This document shows positions 1 through 12,300 of a stretch of DNA of 64,000 nucleotides, in pieces. The position numbers and the translations under genes are program-made. Source of the stretch: Saccopteryx bilineata (taxonomy: Eukaryota; Chordata; Mammalia; Chiroptera; Emballonuridae). Every line of letters begins with the position of its first letter. The first letter of the stretch is position 1. Below the pieces are notes generated by a model that did no database searches, was not told where the DNA came from, and saw only the letters and a list, made by a program, of their open reading frames with translations. The stretch lies in assembly GCF_036850765.1 (NCBI RefSeq), contig NC_089490.1, positions 240,315,942 to 240,379,941 on the forward strand. The letters are read 5' to 3'.

Positions 1-235
1 CAAGAATTTTTAAAACATGCCATACCTAACTATTTGGTTAGGGGTACTGATCTCTTTTCCCTTAGATAGTAAAAAAAAAATGACAACAGTCAACATAACA
101 ATAGCCCTCTGGTGTGAATGATCAAAATTATACCTTTTTTTTGTCAGATCGGAAAAAATATATTTTCTGGTGTGCTGCAGAATTTTAGTAATTAGTATAT
201 GTGTGCTATGAGATGAAAAGGTTTGAAAATCGCTG
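1..235 (-). mobile_element. hAT-like non-autonomous DNA transposon, cut by the window edge
   Basis: Read on the minus strand, the element starts with a CAGCG-type hAT terminus (reverse of the bases up to 235). An AT-rich body follows containing the phrases for 'catctcatagcacacatat' and 'ctgcagcacacc', which I recognise from a mammalian/bat hAT-type MITE family. The other end lies beyond base 1, so the 8-bp target duplication cannot be checked. No transposase frame is present. The family assignment is from memory of the terminus and body; the element type is fairly secure, the subfamily is not. Confidence 0.55.
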
Positions 236-3200
236 TGGTTTAAGATTGTCATACACACTCTGAACCAGGCCAACTGGTAAAATTTGGAAGTAGGTCAATA
301 TCATGTCATGAGCAGCCGGCACTGCCCTCTGGTGGTCACGTGAGACGTGGCTGTGGGCTGGTGGCTGATGGTTCTGTCACCAGTAGAGGCCAACACCAAA
401 CTGAGTTGTTAACCCAAAACAAATCCTGTAGGATTCAGTGTTTGGAGGTGCCTTCCAGAAGTCATTGTCCTGATCTTTCACACTAGGAACACAAGCCTCA
501 TTCCATGCCCGGTATTTTGTGGAGTGTGTATTGAGCTCCTAAGACAGGCCCTGGGTTCCAGGACAGGCAAGAAAATAGAGATAAAGCCACAGCCCCGGGA
601 CCCGCAGGGAAGTGTGGGGACAACTGGTTTACATCACAGTGTTTTGTGTCCATTTGTAGAAAATAGTACATGAAACCAGAGCATACTGATGGAAACCTTC
701 TGATCAAATAGTAAACTTTCAAGAAAACTGGAAAACCACCCCTCAACATATTGGCATGTTTTACATACATTCAGACAAAGAGTTGTTCCAAAAATAAGAT
801 TGCCTTATAGTCCCAGTCTCTTTTCATTTAACAGGAATAATTATCCCTGGCCTTGAATATGTTTGAATCTATGGTTTTCATGGCTGCATAGTATTCCTTA
901 TTCTGTGGTGCGCATAACCAACCTGCCTTTCCAGTTCCAGCTTCATCTCCCTGCACTAACCATACCTTCCTTATCTCTGAAAGTGAAGTTCAATGGCAAT
1001 GAGCTCCCAGCAGCTCCCCAGTCTAGGGTTATTCCCTGAACCTCCAGAGCATGGTCACTTTGTCCTTTCCTCCTGGGAGGCCGGGCATCACATGTTATGC
1101 CTCACCTGCTTCTGTAGGTCGTAAGTGTCTCTGGGCTCAATCAGGTCTCCGTCTTGCTCTTGACACAGTGCTTGGCCCATGGTGAACACTCAGGAAAGAC
1201 CTGAAAAACACAAGCATTCTAAACGAGTTGCTCATTGTGTCAGAGAACTTGAACTGTCCACCAAAATCCACTGTCCCTTCTGTAGCCCAATGGCTGGATG
1301 GCATTTCCCAGCCTCCCTGGGACAATGTGGTCCTGTCACTACCACCGGCGGAAGAGCACAGAGACTGATGTGCACCATAGCAGCCCTGGCTGGTGCAGTC
1401 CCTCTACATTCATTGCTCTAGGTTCTGTCCCCACCCTCAGGCTGACAGAAGCAGGTGGAGGTGATATCCCAGGGACAGAGAAGGCATACAGTGGAAGAAC
1501 TCTGGCTTCCTGAATGGCTACACAGAGGAGTGCGTCTCTCTGACCTGAACACCCACCCAACACTGTGATGTGAGTGCAGTGACATGCTACAGAAATTGGG
1601 GGGAGGGTGGTTGTTTGGCCACTCAGCTGGCCTCAGTATACCCACAAAAGGCTTAAATCGTGGGATGAACTGAAATACTTGTTGACCTAGTCCATTCACT
1701 ATGCCCGACGCCAGCTTGACTCTAACCACTGGGCTGGTCAGTGGTGGGATGGGGCTTTCTATCTGTTCATTCAGCAAACGTACCCTGAGCATTCACATGG
1801 TACCCAGCCCGGAAAGAGCCACCAGGGTCCCTGCCCTCCAGAAGCACACGGTCTGGAGGGGAAGGTGGACACATCTATGAGAACAAAGATGTGAACAGAA
1901 AAAAGCAATGGCCATGTGGAGACACAGTAGGTGTTACGAGGAGGCCACTGGGTAGGTGACATTTATAGTCTCCCAGCAGCATGACCCGAACGAGCCAGCC
2001 CTGCACAAACCCAGGTATATTTAGCCTGGCAGAAGGCCAGCTGCAAAAGACACTTGGGGACAGAAGGCGTCTGGACAGACAGGAGGTTAGAAAGGAGGTT
2101 GTTGTGGCCGGAGGAAGCTTGGGAGGAGACGGGAGGGAGGGCGGAGGGCAGGACGAGGCAGCTTGCAATCTGCTGAGTGTGACAACATGACCCCTGGCTC
2201 GGCGGCGTAACTGAGAAACACTTGTCATCTCACAGTTCCTGCAGATGAGTGGAAACTTCCGCCTGGGATGCTCAGGTCGCTGAGGCTGCAGTCTCAGCTG
2301 CGGCCGGAACCTCTTCACTCAGGACCTGAGCATACCCGGAGGTCTTGACAGGTTTCAGTGTGCACTGATGGCCCAACATCCTCTCTCTCTGCTGGTCTGT
2401 CTCAGAGCGAGGCCATGTGGGTCTTTCCAGACAGCACCTCCTAACACGGAGGCTCGTTCCCCAGGCTGAGGGAAACTGAGAGGCAGAGAGAGCACAGATC
2501 AGAGTGAGCAAGTGGTCAGGGACTGACCTTTCACGACCAAATCTTGAGAGTGATCTTGAACCACTGTGCTGTCTTCTGTGGGGTCGCTTGCTGCTGCAGG
2601 CCACACTCAGGGAAAGAGCACATTCACACTCCACAGAATGTATCCACCAGGAGGTGAGGGTCATAGGACCAATTGAGGGGACCAGGAGAAGTCCTCGAGA
2701 GGTTCACACCGGCCCAGAATCAGACTGGTTGGAGTGCAGGGCCAGGGATGAATCCAGCTCTGTGTCCTTGAAGCTGGGGCCCTGGCTGTACCCAGACATT
2801 CTCAGGGCCTCTGGAAACGTCTGTGCTGGTGTAATTGTGCACAGACGTTGGGGTGGTGTGAGGGAGAGGGTCAGCATTCAGCAGCCTAGACGAATATTTG
2901 GCCAGTCCTTGTCTGAAGAGGAGCCCTGGTCGGGGACTGCTGGAATGCACCCCTGCCTCACACCCCACCCAGGGTAGAGGAAACTTGTATGCTGAGTTCA
3001 TGCTTATGTAGTGCTGAATCTCACCCTCATTGGATAATTGGGAAACTGAGGCACACAGAGAGGCAAGGGCTGGCCAGGGTGTAGGATGAGTGCGATCAGC
3101 AGAGGGACCAACGCATAGGAGGTGACAAGAGGGAAGAATACATGGTTGGAGGTGTCCCCTACAGTGCATCTTTGGAACAGTGGTCTCACATCTGCCCTGC

Positions 3201-6200
3201 CACCCCAGAGATGTTCACACTGGGTTAACCTTTTGTGTAGGCAGCAGACTGGCAGGCCCTGAGAGGTCACTGGCTTCTCTCGGATCCAGAAGAGGTCTGA
3301 GTGGGCAGGATGACTGTGATTCTGATCGACTTCAGGCTGGGTTGCTGTGACTAAAGCCGGACCCCTCGGATTCTGTAGCTGTTCCTTTCAACAAATAATA
3401 AGACACCCAGTGTCCTCTGTGAGGCCTGAGGGTGCAGGGCTCCTATCTCAGGGTACACACGGTGGGGGAAGGGAGTACAGACCTCCAAAGACCCCGACCC
3501 CTCTAACTATAGATGTGCAAAGACAGCCAGGAGGCCCCGGTTGGCCATGTGGTGAGGACAGGCTGCTCTGAGGGTGGTGCATTGGTGCCCAGGATGGGCT
3601 GAGTCTGCCAGGTAGAGGAGGCCCAGGTGGAGACACAGCCCACAGGGAGCCCTCGGGTCTGGTGAATGGGTTTCCCGTCCTTAAGTCACTGCCCCCCTAT
3701 TCAAGGTCCAGAAGAGGGAGTGAGTCCCCTGCACCTAACTAGTTAGTACACTAGACTCTCGGCAAGAAAGGTCAGGATGCCTTGATGGTCAGCCCCAGGT
3801 CACCCTCAAGGTGAAACCAGGGAAAGGCAGGGCCACACAGAAAGTGTCCTCTACAATCCCCAGCCCCATCCCTGATGCTCAGGATGGCACAGCAGAGTTC
3901 AGGGGCAAGAGTGTGGATTCGATACGTTATGAGGACTCAACTTGAAGTCATCCTAATGTGTCTTTCAAGGTGAGGAATCTGCCCCTCTGGTCACTTAGAT
4001 TTTTTCTAGTAACACGTCGGGCACTTGTCTCAAGTGTGTGGCAGAAATTCCGAGAGGGCTGAGAACAGGACTGCCCTGGCAGAGGGACAAGCGGACCGAC
4101 GTGTGAATCAGCAAACAGGCATCAGGTGCCTACGATGTGTCAAGTCTTGAGTTGGACCCAACAGTCATTAAGCCGGGGCAAAAATGGAAAGGTTAAATGT
4201 TTGCCCCATGTACACGCAAAGGACATGTGCAGTACGCCGGGGCTAACCAGTGTGGGGCAAGAGGGGACCGGTCAGGCTTGGATGGGGCCCCCTACTCACC
4301 AGTGACCTCACATGCCAGCCATCAGTTTCTACCCAGCCCACCCATCCCGGCCCCAGTCTAGACCCTCTGGGGAAGCTGGTGCCCCCAATATGAGGACATT
4401 TCTGTCCTGAGCCAGCAGCTGTCACCTGAGAAACATGGAGATTACCCCACCAGGCGACAGGCTTGTTGTAGAGAAACAGGGACAGCTCAAATTCCCTCCC
4501 AAGGTAATAACCCGGGGGAGAAATGTGGCCCTCTCCCAGGGCATCCGCCCTTCAGCCAGCTGCCCACCCAGACAAGGCAAAGCCTGGAAGGGCTGGGGAG
4601 CAAGGAATGTACCTGGGGGTCCCCTCGTCTTTGTGGGTGTGAGGTGAGGATGTGAGCTGAATCACATTGGGACGTCCCATGCTGCAGCACGGCCTCCCTG
4701 CCCAGGCCCCCGGGGCAAGAAGCAAAAGCCTGCAGAAACTGAGCCGGGCCTCAGGGGCGGTGTCCTGGCCTCAGCACGCTGCAGGCGCCGGCGGAGCCCT
4801 GAGGTCACCACTGGCGTCCTCACCAGCTGCCCTGGTCCCGCTGATCCAGGGAGACATAGCAGCACGAAGCCACTAATCCGGTTTTTACACACGCTTGCTT
4901 CACACTTACGTACTTCACATTGCACTCAAAGCTGGTGGGTTTAGAGGCTTTCCGCTCGGTTCTCTGGGCCCTTGAGGAACAGACCTCAGGGAGGGGCGGG
5001 AGGCCCGGACTGGTCTCGGGGTTGCTGCTCACCCTACTTCACAGCCTAGGCCTGGACCTCGGTTTTCCCACCTGGTAAATGGGTGACACGGAACTCACTG
5101 CCTGTGAAGGGTGAACAGGGGACCCCAGGGCGTGTTTGGAAAGCAGAAAGGGGTTGGAAGCAGAGAGACGCGTCGTGTCTGCACATTTGCTCACCCAGGA
5201 ATGTGAAGTTCATTTTTTAAATAAAAGTCTATCATTGACTTGAAGGAAACCCACCTAGTCGCTTGGTCAGGTGGGTGGGAGGCCAGTGGGTGTGATGAGG
5301 GAGAGGCTGGCTGCAGGGGACTCCCGGGAAGTGGGGCTAAGAGGATGAGTGGAGGGTCTTCTGTCCAGACGGCTACCCTCAGAGCTGGTGGGGAGTCTGC
5401 TGACCAAAGTGAAACTCCAGGCATCTTAACAGAGAAGGAAACTGTGGCTCAGACAGGGTCGCCGCTTACCCCTGGGTGGGCACACTGCTGGTGGCCAGCT
5501 CTGGCGTTTCTTTGAGGCTGGTAGGACTCAGTCTTGTCTCCCCTGCTCCCACTCCTTCAGGTAAAGTCAGGATTTAGGATTTGGACCTTTCTCCCAAGTG
5601 GTGAGGGAGCATTTCCCGCTTCCAGTGCATGTGTTCCTCGCTAGTACAGCCACTACCTGATGCAGTCCCTCAGGCAGGGGTTCAGGAGTGTTCCCTGGTG
5701 TACACTCAGCAGGGGACCTCCCCAGGCACCTGTGCTGGGTTTCTAACTTGCTCTTAACAGAAGCCACTGACCTCAGTGGCCACTGCGTGCTCCTCCTGGG
5801 ACTGTTCCTAATAAAACTTTATGTACAAAAGCAAACTGCACTGGGTGTGGTGGTGGTGGTGGGGCAACTGTCTGCTGAGCCTAGGGGGCGGTGTCTTTCT
5901 TTTTCTCCTTTGGGGCAAGCTGTCAATGGCCACAGTCACAGTCCCCGGGGCAGCACCAGGCCTGTGACTGAGGAGTCGCTCTCTCTCTCTTGATTTCAGG
6001 ATTCTGTGCCTTCAATGGGATAACCTCTGAGATATTCTCAGGGGAAGGGGGGGCGCTCTGGAATGAGTCAGTCTGGCAGCTTCACCAGGCCCCGGTCACA
6101 AGAAGGTCATGTTGACAGCATATTAAAAATAGATGGCAAACAAATACATCATTCTCTTTTGATACCTAGTCATTTGCCTCTGGTCTGTCCACCCCAGGGG

Positions 6201-7614
6201 CCCTTGAGACGGGGCTTTATCTGTCCCAATTCCCTTTGACATTGGGGTATCCCCAAATCCTTGCCACAGGTGACAGCCTGCCACATTGATTTGGGTACCT
6301 CTCGCCTCACCCGTGAGTGCCCCTGGCGGGACAGCTGACCAAGCAGTTGACTGTCTGGGCAGCTCATGACATACCAGAGTTGAGAGGTGCTAAATCTTCC
6401 CCAATCAGCCAAGGGCACCCGCATATGGGTCTCCCGATAGGGACAATCTATCTCAAGTTCCAACACACGGGCCATGGTGGGCCAGGAGCTTAGCCTCAGT
6501 GCTGGCGGTCCCGCAACAGACACCCTCTCAGCTTCCTGCCTACCACAGAGTCCACTGTAAACATGGAACATGCTTAGGTGCTCAGGTCTCTGCCTGAAGG
6601 ATCCCGTCTCCTGGCAAAATTCCCAAGGGCGAGTAATTCCTAGGCAGAACCGAAGATGGAGGCACTTTGGGGACCACCGGGGGGAAGAGAGGGTCCTGTC
6701 CTGGGGAAGCTCATGGGGTTGCATGACTGCGAGGGGGCCCAGACCTTAGCCAGCCCCTTTGCATTTGTGTGGTGCTGGGCTGACAGCTTGCGGGGGCAGG
6801 GGCGGGCATGAAGACCCTTGTCTTCTGGCAGAGAAGGGTCTTCGACAAGCTACAGGGACTAGAAAGATGCCAATTCAGGCCAATTTGGCCTCAAAACCAG
6901 GCTCAGAGGCAGCAAAGGGGCCTTCGGCTGGGGGGACCGCAGCAAAGTCCTGGGAAGCAGGCTGGCCAGGGCCTGAAAACACTGCCCAGGGAACTTCCTC
7001 CCTCTGCATCAGGCCTGGGAGACCAATGATGAGCAGCAGGGAGGGACGTAGGTGCTTGCTTAGGAGCGAGTTACCTGGTCCCCAGGCGGGAGGGTGGTCC
7101 TGGTGACGGCTGACCTCCTGGTCTCTCTAACAAAATCTCCCACCTGCCCTCTGCTCCAACCCTACACTGTCTATTCCTGGCTGCCGGGTAGAGATAGTGG
7201 TACTTCAAGTTGAGTCTGCCTGATTCAGGCATCCACCCATGGCCCTCCTGCTAACATTGTCACCCTCTCCTACAAAGGCAGAAACTGATGTTCCAGAAGC
7301 GTAAGACTGGGCTACAGTCACCCAAGTGGGCGATGTGACTCTCATTGCTAATTACATTGGCAGTTGTCAACATATTTGCAAATCCTGGGACAGACCGCTG
7401 GCCTTTTCTTCCAGAAGGTCATCAACGTTCACCGGGACAGATCAAGGAATAAGATCGTCAGGAGTTCAAGTTCCCCTCGATGTTACCTCTACTCCGTGCA
7501 TGGTTTTGGCCGTTTTAGCCCAAGTTCATTTTAAAAGGACCACTGAAAGTCAGGAAACAAAAATTCTCCTTCCTGTAAATACTGACACTACCCACAGGGA
7601 CAGAGCCGTGTTTC
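236..7614. other. Non-coding upstream DNA with old repeat fragments
   Basis: I see no exon, RNA gene or CpG island here. Recognisable fragments are an L1 3'-end scrap around 840-940 (minus; the 'ggctgcatagtattcc' phrase), an L2-like stretch around 1740-1945, and MIR-like scraps around 3020-3070, 5045-5120 and 5410-5470. Reading frames in the interval are short or lack domain-like composition. The longest minus-strand one (6170-6724) is treated as a finding rather than a gene. TMEM9, the gene upstream of IGFN1 in human, was not found in this stretch. Confidence 0.6.
1740..1945. mobile_element. L2-like ancient LINE fragment
   Basis: The stretch runs 'ttcattcagcaaacgtaccctg', then a degraded 'tggtacccagcc', then 'tccctgccctccagaagc', the usual wording of old L2-class 3' ends in mammals. 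It is heavily diverged with no intact frame. Orientation is not assigned. Confidence 0.45.
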
Positions 7615-7992
7615 CTTTTTCCTTTTTTTGTATTTTTCTGAAGTGAGAAGCAGTGGGGAGGCAGTCAGACAGACTCCCACATGTGCCCAACTGGGATCTA
7701 CCCAGCATGCCCACCAGGGGGCGATGCTCTGCTTATCTGGGCCATTGTTCCACTGCAACCTGAGCCACTCTAGTGCCTGAGGTAGAGGCCATAAAGCCAT
7801 CCTCAGTGCCCGGGCCAACTTTGCTCCAGTGGAGCCTTGGCTGTGGAAGGGGAAGAGAGAGATAGAGAGAAAGTAGAGGGGGAAGAGTGGAGAAGCAGAT
7901 AGGCACTTCTCTTGTGTGCCCTGGCTGGGAATCGAACCTGGGACTTCCACATGCTGGGTTGATGCTCTACCGCAGAGCCAACTGGCCAGGGC
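7615..7992 (-). mobile_element. tRNA-derived bat SINE, long form (about 370 bp)
   Basis: On the minus strand the head reads GCCCTGGCCAGTTGGCTC with the RNA polymerase III A and B boxes ('ggttcgattcccagccaggg' type, near 7925-7990). The body has the 'gccccctggtgggcatgctggg' phrase and an A-rich tail ending near 7615. Flanks 'cagagccgtgtttcc' (before) and 'cagagctgtttcc' (after) look like a target duplication with a 2-base difference. The same family recurs at 45491-45856. Chance reading frames through it are not genes. Confidence 0.8.
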
Positions 7993-8828
7993 CCAGAGCT
8001 GTTTCCATCCCTATGATTTCTGTAAGGAGGCTGAGAATGGCACCCGGGATGTCTGAGGTCACATCTCCTGCTCCAGCCTCCTGCAGAGAGGTAACTTGGG
8101 GCAGGTGCAGGAGGAGCTGGTGCCAGACTTCCTGGTGTCACTGGTGGAGCCATCATGGGGGGCCAAAGGGAAGCCCACCAGAGAAGGTAGCCTTGGAGGG
8201 CACCGAGGGGCTCAGGGCAACTCCTCCCATTCATGTGGGCCAGAGCACACTCATGCCAAGGGGAGACATGAGCAAGAGGGTCCTGGAGAATGTTCCGCAG
8301 CATGGACATGAAGGCCAGGGTCTCCCACGCCAGGACGGATGCAAGACTGGACCACATATGGACCTCAGTCTCCATGTTCCCAGTCCCATGGAGTTCCCAC
8401 GCTGGAGTCCTGTCAACAGCTTCCTAATCGAGTTCCTCCAGGGGCACAAGTCAGTCACCAGACGGCAAAGCCTTTTTCCGCCTTGGGCATTAATGAGATT
8501 CAGCCGCCCTTGTCAATCTCCCAGGAGCCAACATCTAACAACTTGGGCTGACAGGTGGCCCCTGGGACGAGAGGTCTCTGGTGGAGCCCAGGCACTGCTG
8601 GAGGCATTTTCCAGAATTAACTGCCGGGACGGTGGAACACATGGGACTTTTTAGGAAAAGGGGAGTGGGGACATAGGGGAGGCACACACCCTGGGTCCTG
8701 AGGTCACTGCTGGTGCTGGCTGAATGTTTGGAAGATGTCCTCAAGCTCACACACCGAGGGACTTGTCACCCTTCCTCATGACTGGTGCTGATAGTATTCC
8801 CTGGTGGAATCCCCTCTTTCTCTCCCTC

Positions 8829-8870
<42 letters not shown>

Positions 8871-8913
8871 TTCCTTCCTTCCTTCCTTCCTTCCTTCCTT
8901 CCTTCCTTTCTCT

Positions 8914-8949
<36 letters not shown>
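8829..8949. repeat. Polypyrimidine microsatellite (CTTT)n-(CCTT)n-(CT)n
   Basis: About 120 bases of pure pyrimidine on the plus strand in three successive blocks: CTTT units, CCTT units, then CT units. It abuts the tail side of the minus-strand SINE at 8950-9300, so it probably grew from the SINE's A/CT-rich 3' tail. It is open in many frames (poly-Ser/Phe/Leu or Lys/Glu/Arg), none of which is a gene. Confidence 0.9.
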
Positions 8950-8952
<3 letters not shown>

Positions 8953-9300
8953 GTTGGGGTCTTTTTTAAGAGAGAGAGACTGGAAGGGAGAGAGAGGAAG
9001 GAAGGAGAGTGAGAAGCATCAACTCGTAGTTGCTTCACTTTAGTTTAGTTCATTGATTGCTTCTCATATGTGCCTTGACTAGGGGGCTCAAGCAGAGCCA
9101 GTGACACCTTGCTCAAGCCAGTGACCTTGGGCTCAAGCTGGTGACCTTGGGATCGTGTCAATGTGCCGCCTGTGCTCAAGCCAGCAACCCTGCACTCAAG
9201 TTGACGAGCCTGTACTCAAGCTGGCGACCTCGGGATTTCAAACCCAGGAACGTCTGTTCTATGTCTGATGCCGTATCCACTGCGCCACCGCTGGCCAGGC
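8950..9300 (-). mobile_element. tRNA-derived bat SINE, variant with internal repeats
   Basis: The minus-strand head reads GCCTGGCCAGCGGTGGCGCAG, followed by 'tggatacggcatcag' and a degraded B box. The middle holds repeated 'gctcaagc(t/c)(g/a)g(c/t)gacc' units between about 9090 and 9235, an internal expansion known in some SINE subfamilies. It ends in an A/purine-rich tail that merges into the neighbouring microsatellite. It is more diverged than the SINEs at 41794, 44526 and 55134, so it is probably an older copy. Confidence 0.75.
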
Positions 9301-12300
9301 TGTTGGGGTTCTTGACTTCCCTTTCTCCCTCCCTTCTTCCTCTCCAGGAGGAAGTTCGTAGGGGGCATTGAACAGGGCTGCATGCAGTCCAGCACAAGCT
9401 CTCTCTCTCTCATTTTAGAAACAGGAGACGCCCAGTTTTGAGAGACAAAGGGACTCATCAGCCTGGCTCTGTGTCCAGCTCTCTGCCACCGCCAGGGTTG
9501 ACTCTGTGACTTCACGTCATTTCACCTCTCACCGTGTCAGGGTTCCTCTCTGCAGAACACAGGCAGGAATCTCACCTTCTGAGGTGGCTGGAGGATTAAA
9601 GGCGTTGAATGTGTGAGAGCCTAGCCTGGAGTCTGGCACCGGGTTGGGGTGCTGAGTTCTTTTCCTGGTAAAGGTCTCCACGTCCACCTGACCGATCCAT
9701 CACTCACCAGACCGATCACAGCTCACACCTCCCGGAATGTGGAATTTAATCTTTGGAGAAGGAATGAACCCTCACTCAGAGCCATGTTGAGAAATCAAAC
9801 AGGCGGGAATCTATTACGGTTGAAAACATTTGTAGGAGGTCAAAGAAATGATGTTTATCTGGGACCAGAAGTCCTGGCAGGCTTGGCTTCTCCACTGCGG
9901 GGACACAGATGCCTCATGCATGACCCAACAAACAATTAACAGCATTAGGGTTCCCCTTCCTACTCCGTGGTGAACACTATCCTCCTGGGCTCAGCGGTTT
10001 CTTCCTGTCACCGCTCTAGTGTCTGAGTCTGAGAAAAACTTAAATCATTTGGTGGGCTTGTAGTGCTTTGCATCTCAGATTCTGGTTGAGTCTCTAGACC
10101 CCTGACTGTTCTCTCTGAACCCAAACCAATGAGAAAGAAGTCCACCTGACTGTTAACGGTGGCTTCCTTGTGGCCTCAAATGTTAAACCATTCTTCACCT
10201 CCATGCACCGTTAGAGGGTGGGTGGCCTGGGTGTCTGTGTTGACTATTCAGTAGCAATGTAACTTGGGCTGGTGCAAGGAAGAGTCCCGCTGTTCATCCT
10301 GGCCCTGAACTTTCATCCCCTCGCCCGGACTGGGACCGACCATGCCTGCTTCCCACAACTTGCTCCCTCCCAGTGGGCTGAGTTCCATTCTGAGTCTCAC
10401 TGTCTCTTTCGGTTGGGGCCTGTCCCTTCTGTCTTGTTACACAGGGACATAGTCAGTTACACAGCGGTCTGCAAATGTGTTTGCTTAAAATCAAACGGTG
10501 GTAGGGAGCCTTTGTTTCCTGCCCCCAACCTCCCCTCCAGATAGAGTCAGGGAAACTCTTTGTAGCCTCTCAAGGTGGGAGGGTGGAAGTGTCACTCAAG
10601 AAATGAGTGCCAAGCACTGTCCTCAACTCAGTAAACAAAACAGAATTCTCCTTTCTCTCCTTCCCCACTCTTGTGGGGTTTACGTTTCAAATCAGGGAGA
10701 AAGCCATCAACAAATATGCGGCTGGATCAATTCATTCTCAGTAAGGGCCAGCGGCCTGACATGGGACTGTCACAGGAGGTTCCAACCAAGGGACAAGGGG
10801 GCAGCGAGGCAGAGGGGTGTGTCCCACCTTCCTATGACACAGTGGAAACAGTAAAGGAGACAATTAAATGACAGGATGAACACCAAGGGCCCACCCAGCG
10901 AAGTCACCCATTGCCAAATGCACATCAGTCTTCACCCCTGCTTGACACAGAAAGCTGGCAGTCACAGCCAGGCACAGCCACGGCAGACACCATTAGTGGG
11001 TGACCTGACACTGGACATTAGCTCTCCCCAATCAGACAGAGCTCTCCCTGAGGGTTGGGGCTGCCCCCCCTCCAAAGAGGAACCCCCGGAGGCAGGGAGG
11101 GTCTCCTCTCCTGCCCCAGGGGAGGGTCTTGTCCTCGAGTTTCTTGAGCAGGACACAGACAGTCAGTCACCTTTGCTCCCCAGAGTTGGGCATCTCAAGG
11201 GCATAAAGTGCCCAGCAAGCCCCAGGCTAGCTCCCTGCCCAGCCCTCCGCCTGGGTCCTCCTGTGGTACTCCGCTTTAGCACGGTGCCCCAGGGCCAGGG
11301 CCAGGCCACTGGGCAGAGATGGGGTTTCAGCCTGATCTTTACCACCAGCTGTTTGTGACCAAGCTGCTGGGAATTTGAGAAGCCGGTGCCAGAGAGAGGA
11401 CAGCTGAACCCAGGGAAGGAGGCTCACTGCCCTCACACCCACGGCTGGAGGACCGTGCCGGGGGGCATCCTCTTGGGGGTTCCAGTCTGCACCGACCACT
11501 GAAAGGGAGGGATCCCAGTAGTCAGTCCTGTCCACTTCAAGTGATGCAGGCAGGGACTTGCCTCTTTTTCTCCCAAAGGAAACGCCTTTGCGGTGTGAGG
11601 AGGTGTGGCAGGTTATGCCACAGGGAGAGTTGGTGTGAAAATGTGACCCCCCTTGATCCAGCCTGGGCCCTGGGAGAGATCCCTGGACAATAATCAGGAC
11701 ACCTGTCCTTGGCTCTAGTGGTAGCCCAGAGACTTCCAGAAAAGGCTGGCTTGAAGGCAGGGCCCCCTTCCTCCCCCTCCTTTACCCATTGCAGGAACCC
11801 TGCTGCGTCTGATCAAGGACCCGTCACACAACTGAAGATCGCCACCTTGGTGCGTCAGCAAGTTACAAAGGATGGACAGAGGATAGGAGCGGGTGAGAAC
11901 TGTTGGATGCATCTCAGTTGCTCAAGTCCTGAAACTTCCATCTATGGCAATGAGTGGGACCCCAGTCCAATGCAGGGCGGGGCGAGAGGCACCCCCAGTG
12001 TGGTCTGTTTGCCTTCTCCAGGCTCCAGGGAGGAAGTGCCAAGCCCCTGGGGGGGGCAGTGGGGCACCTGAAATGCAGAAGAGCTCTGTCTCCCTGTCTT
12101 GGGGCTCAGGAGGTCCCCTGGAGCCCGGGCCCCACTGAAATGAGCCTCCTTAGCCCTTAGGACAGAGATAAAGATTTGCAGGTGGCTTCCCAAGCATACC
12201 TGTGCAAACTCACCTCAACCTGCTCATCCCAGCTCCTACAGCCTGCTCTCGGTTGGTCCCTCAGAGCACAAGTGGCAGTTGGTCACTGGCCACATGTCAC

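Noticed and set aside
7803..8654. Frames of 190 and 255 codons on opposite strands
   Set aside because: Both run through the long-form SINE at 7615-7992 and then into chance sequence; no domain text.
8766..9043. Ser/Phe/Leu- and Lys/Glu/Arg-rich frames
   Set aside because: Translation of the polypyrimidine microsatellite.
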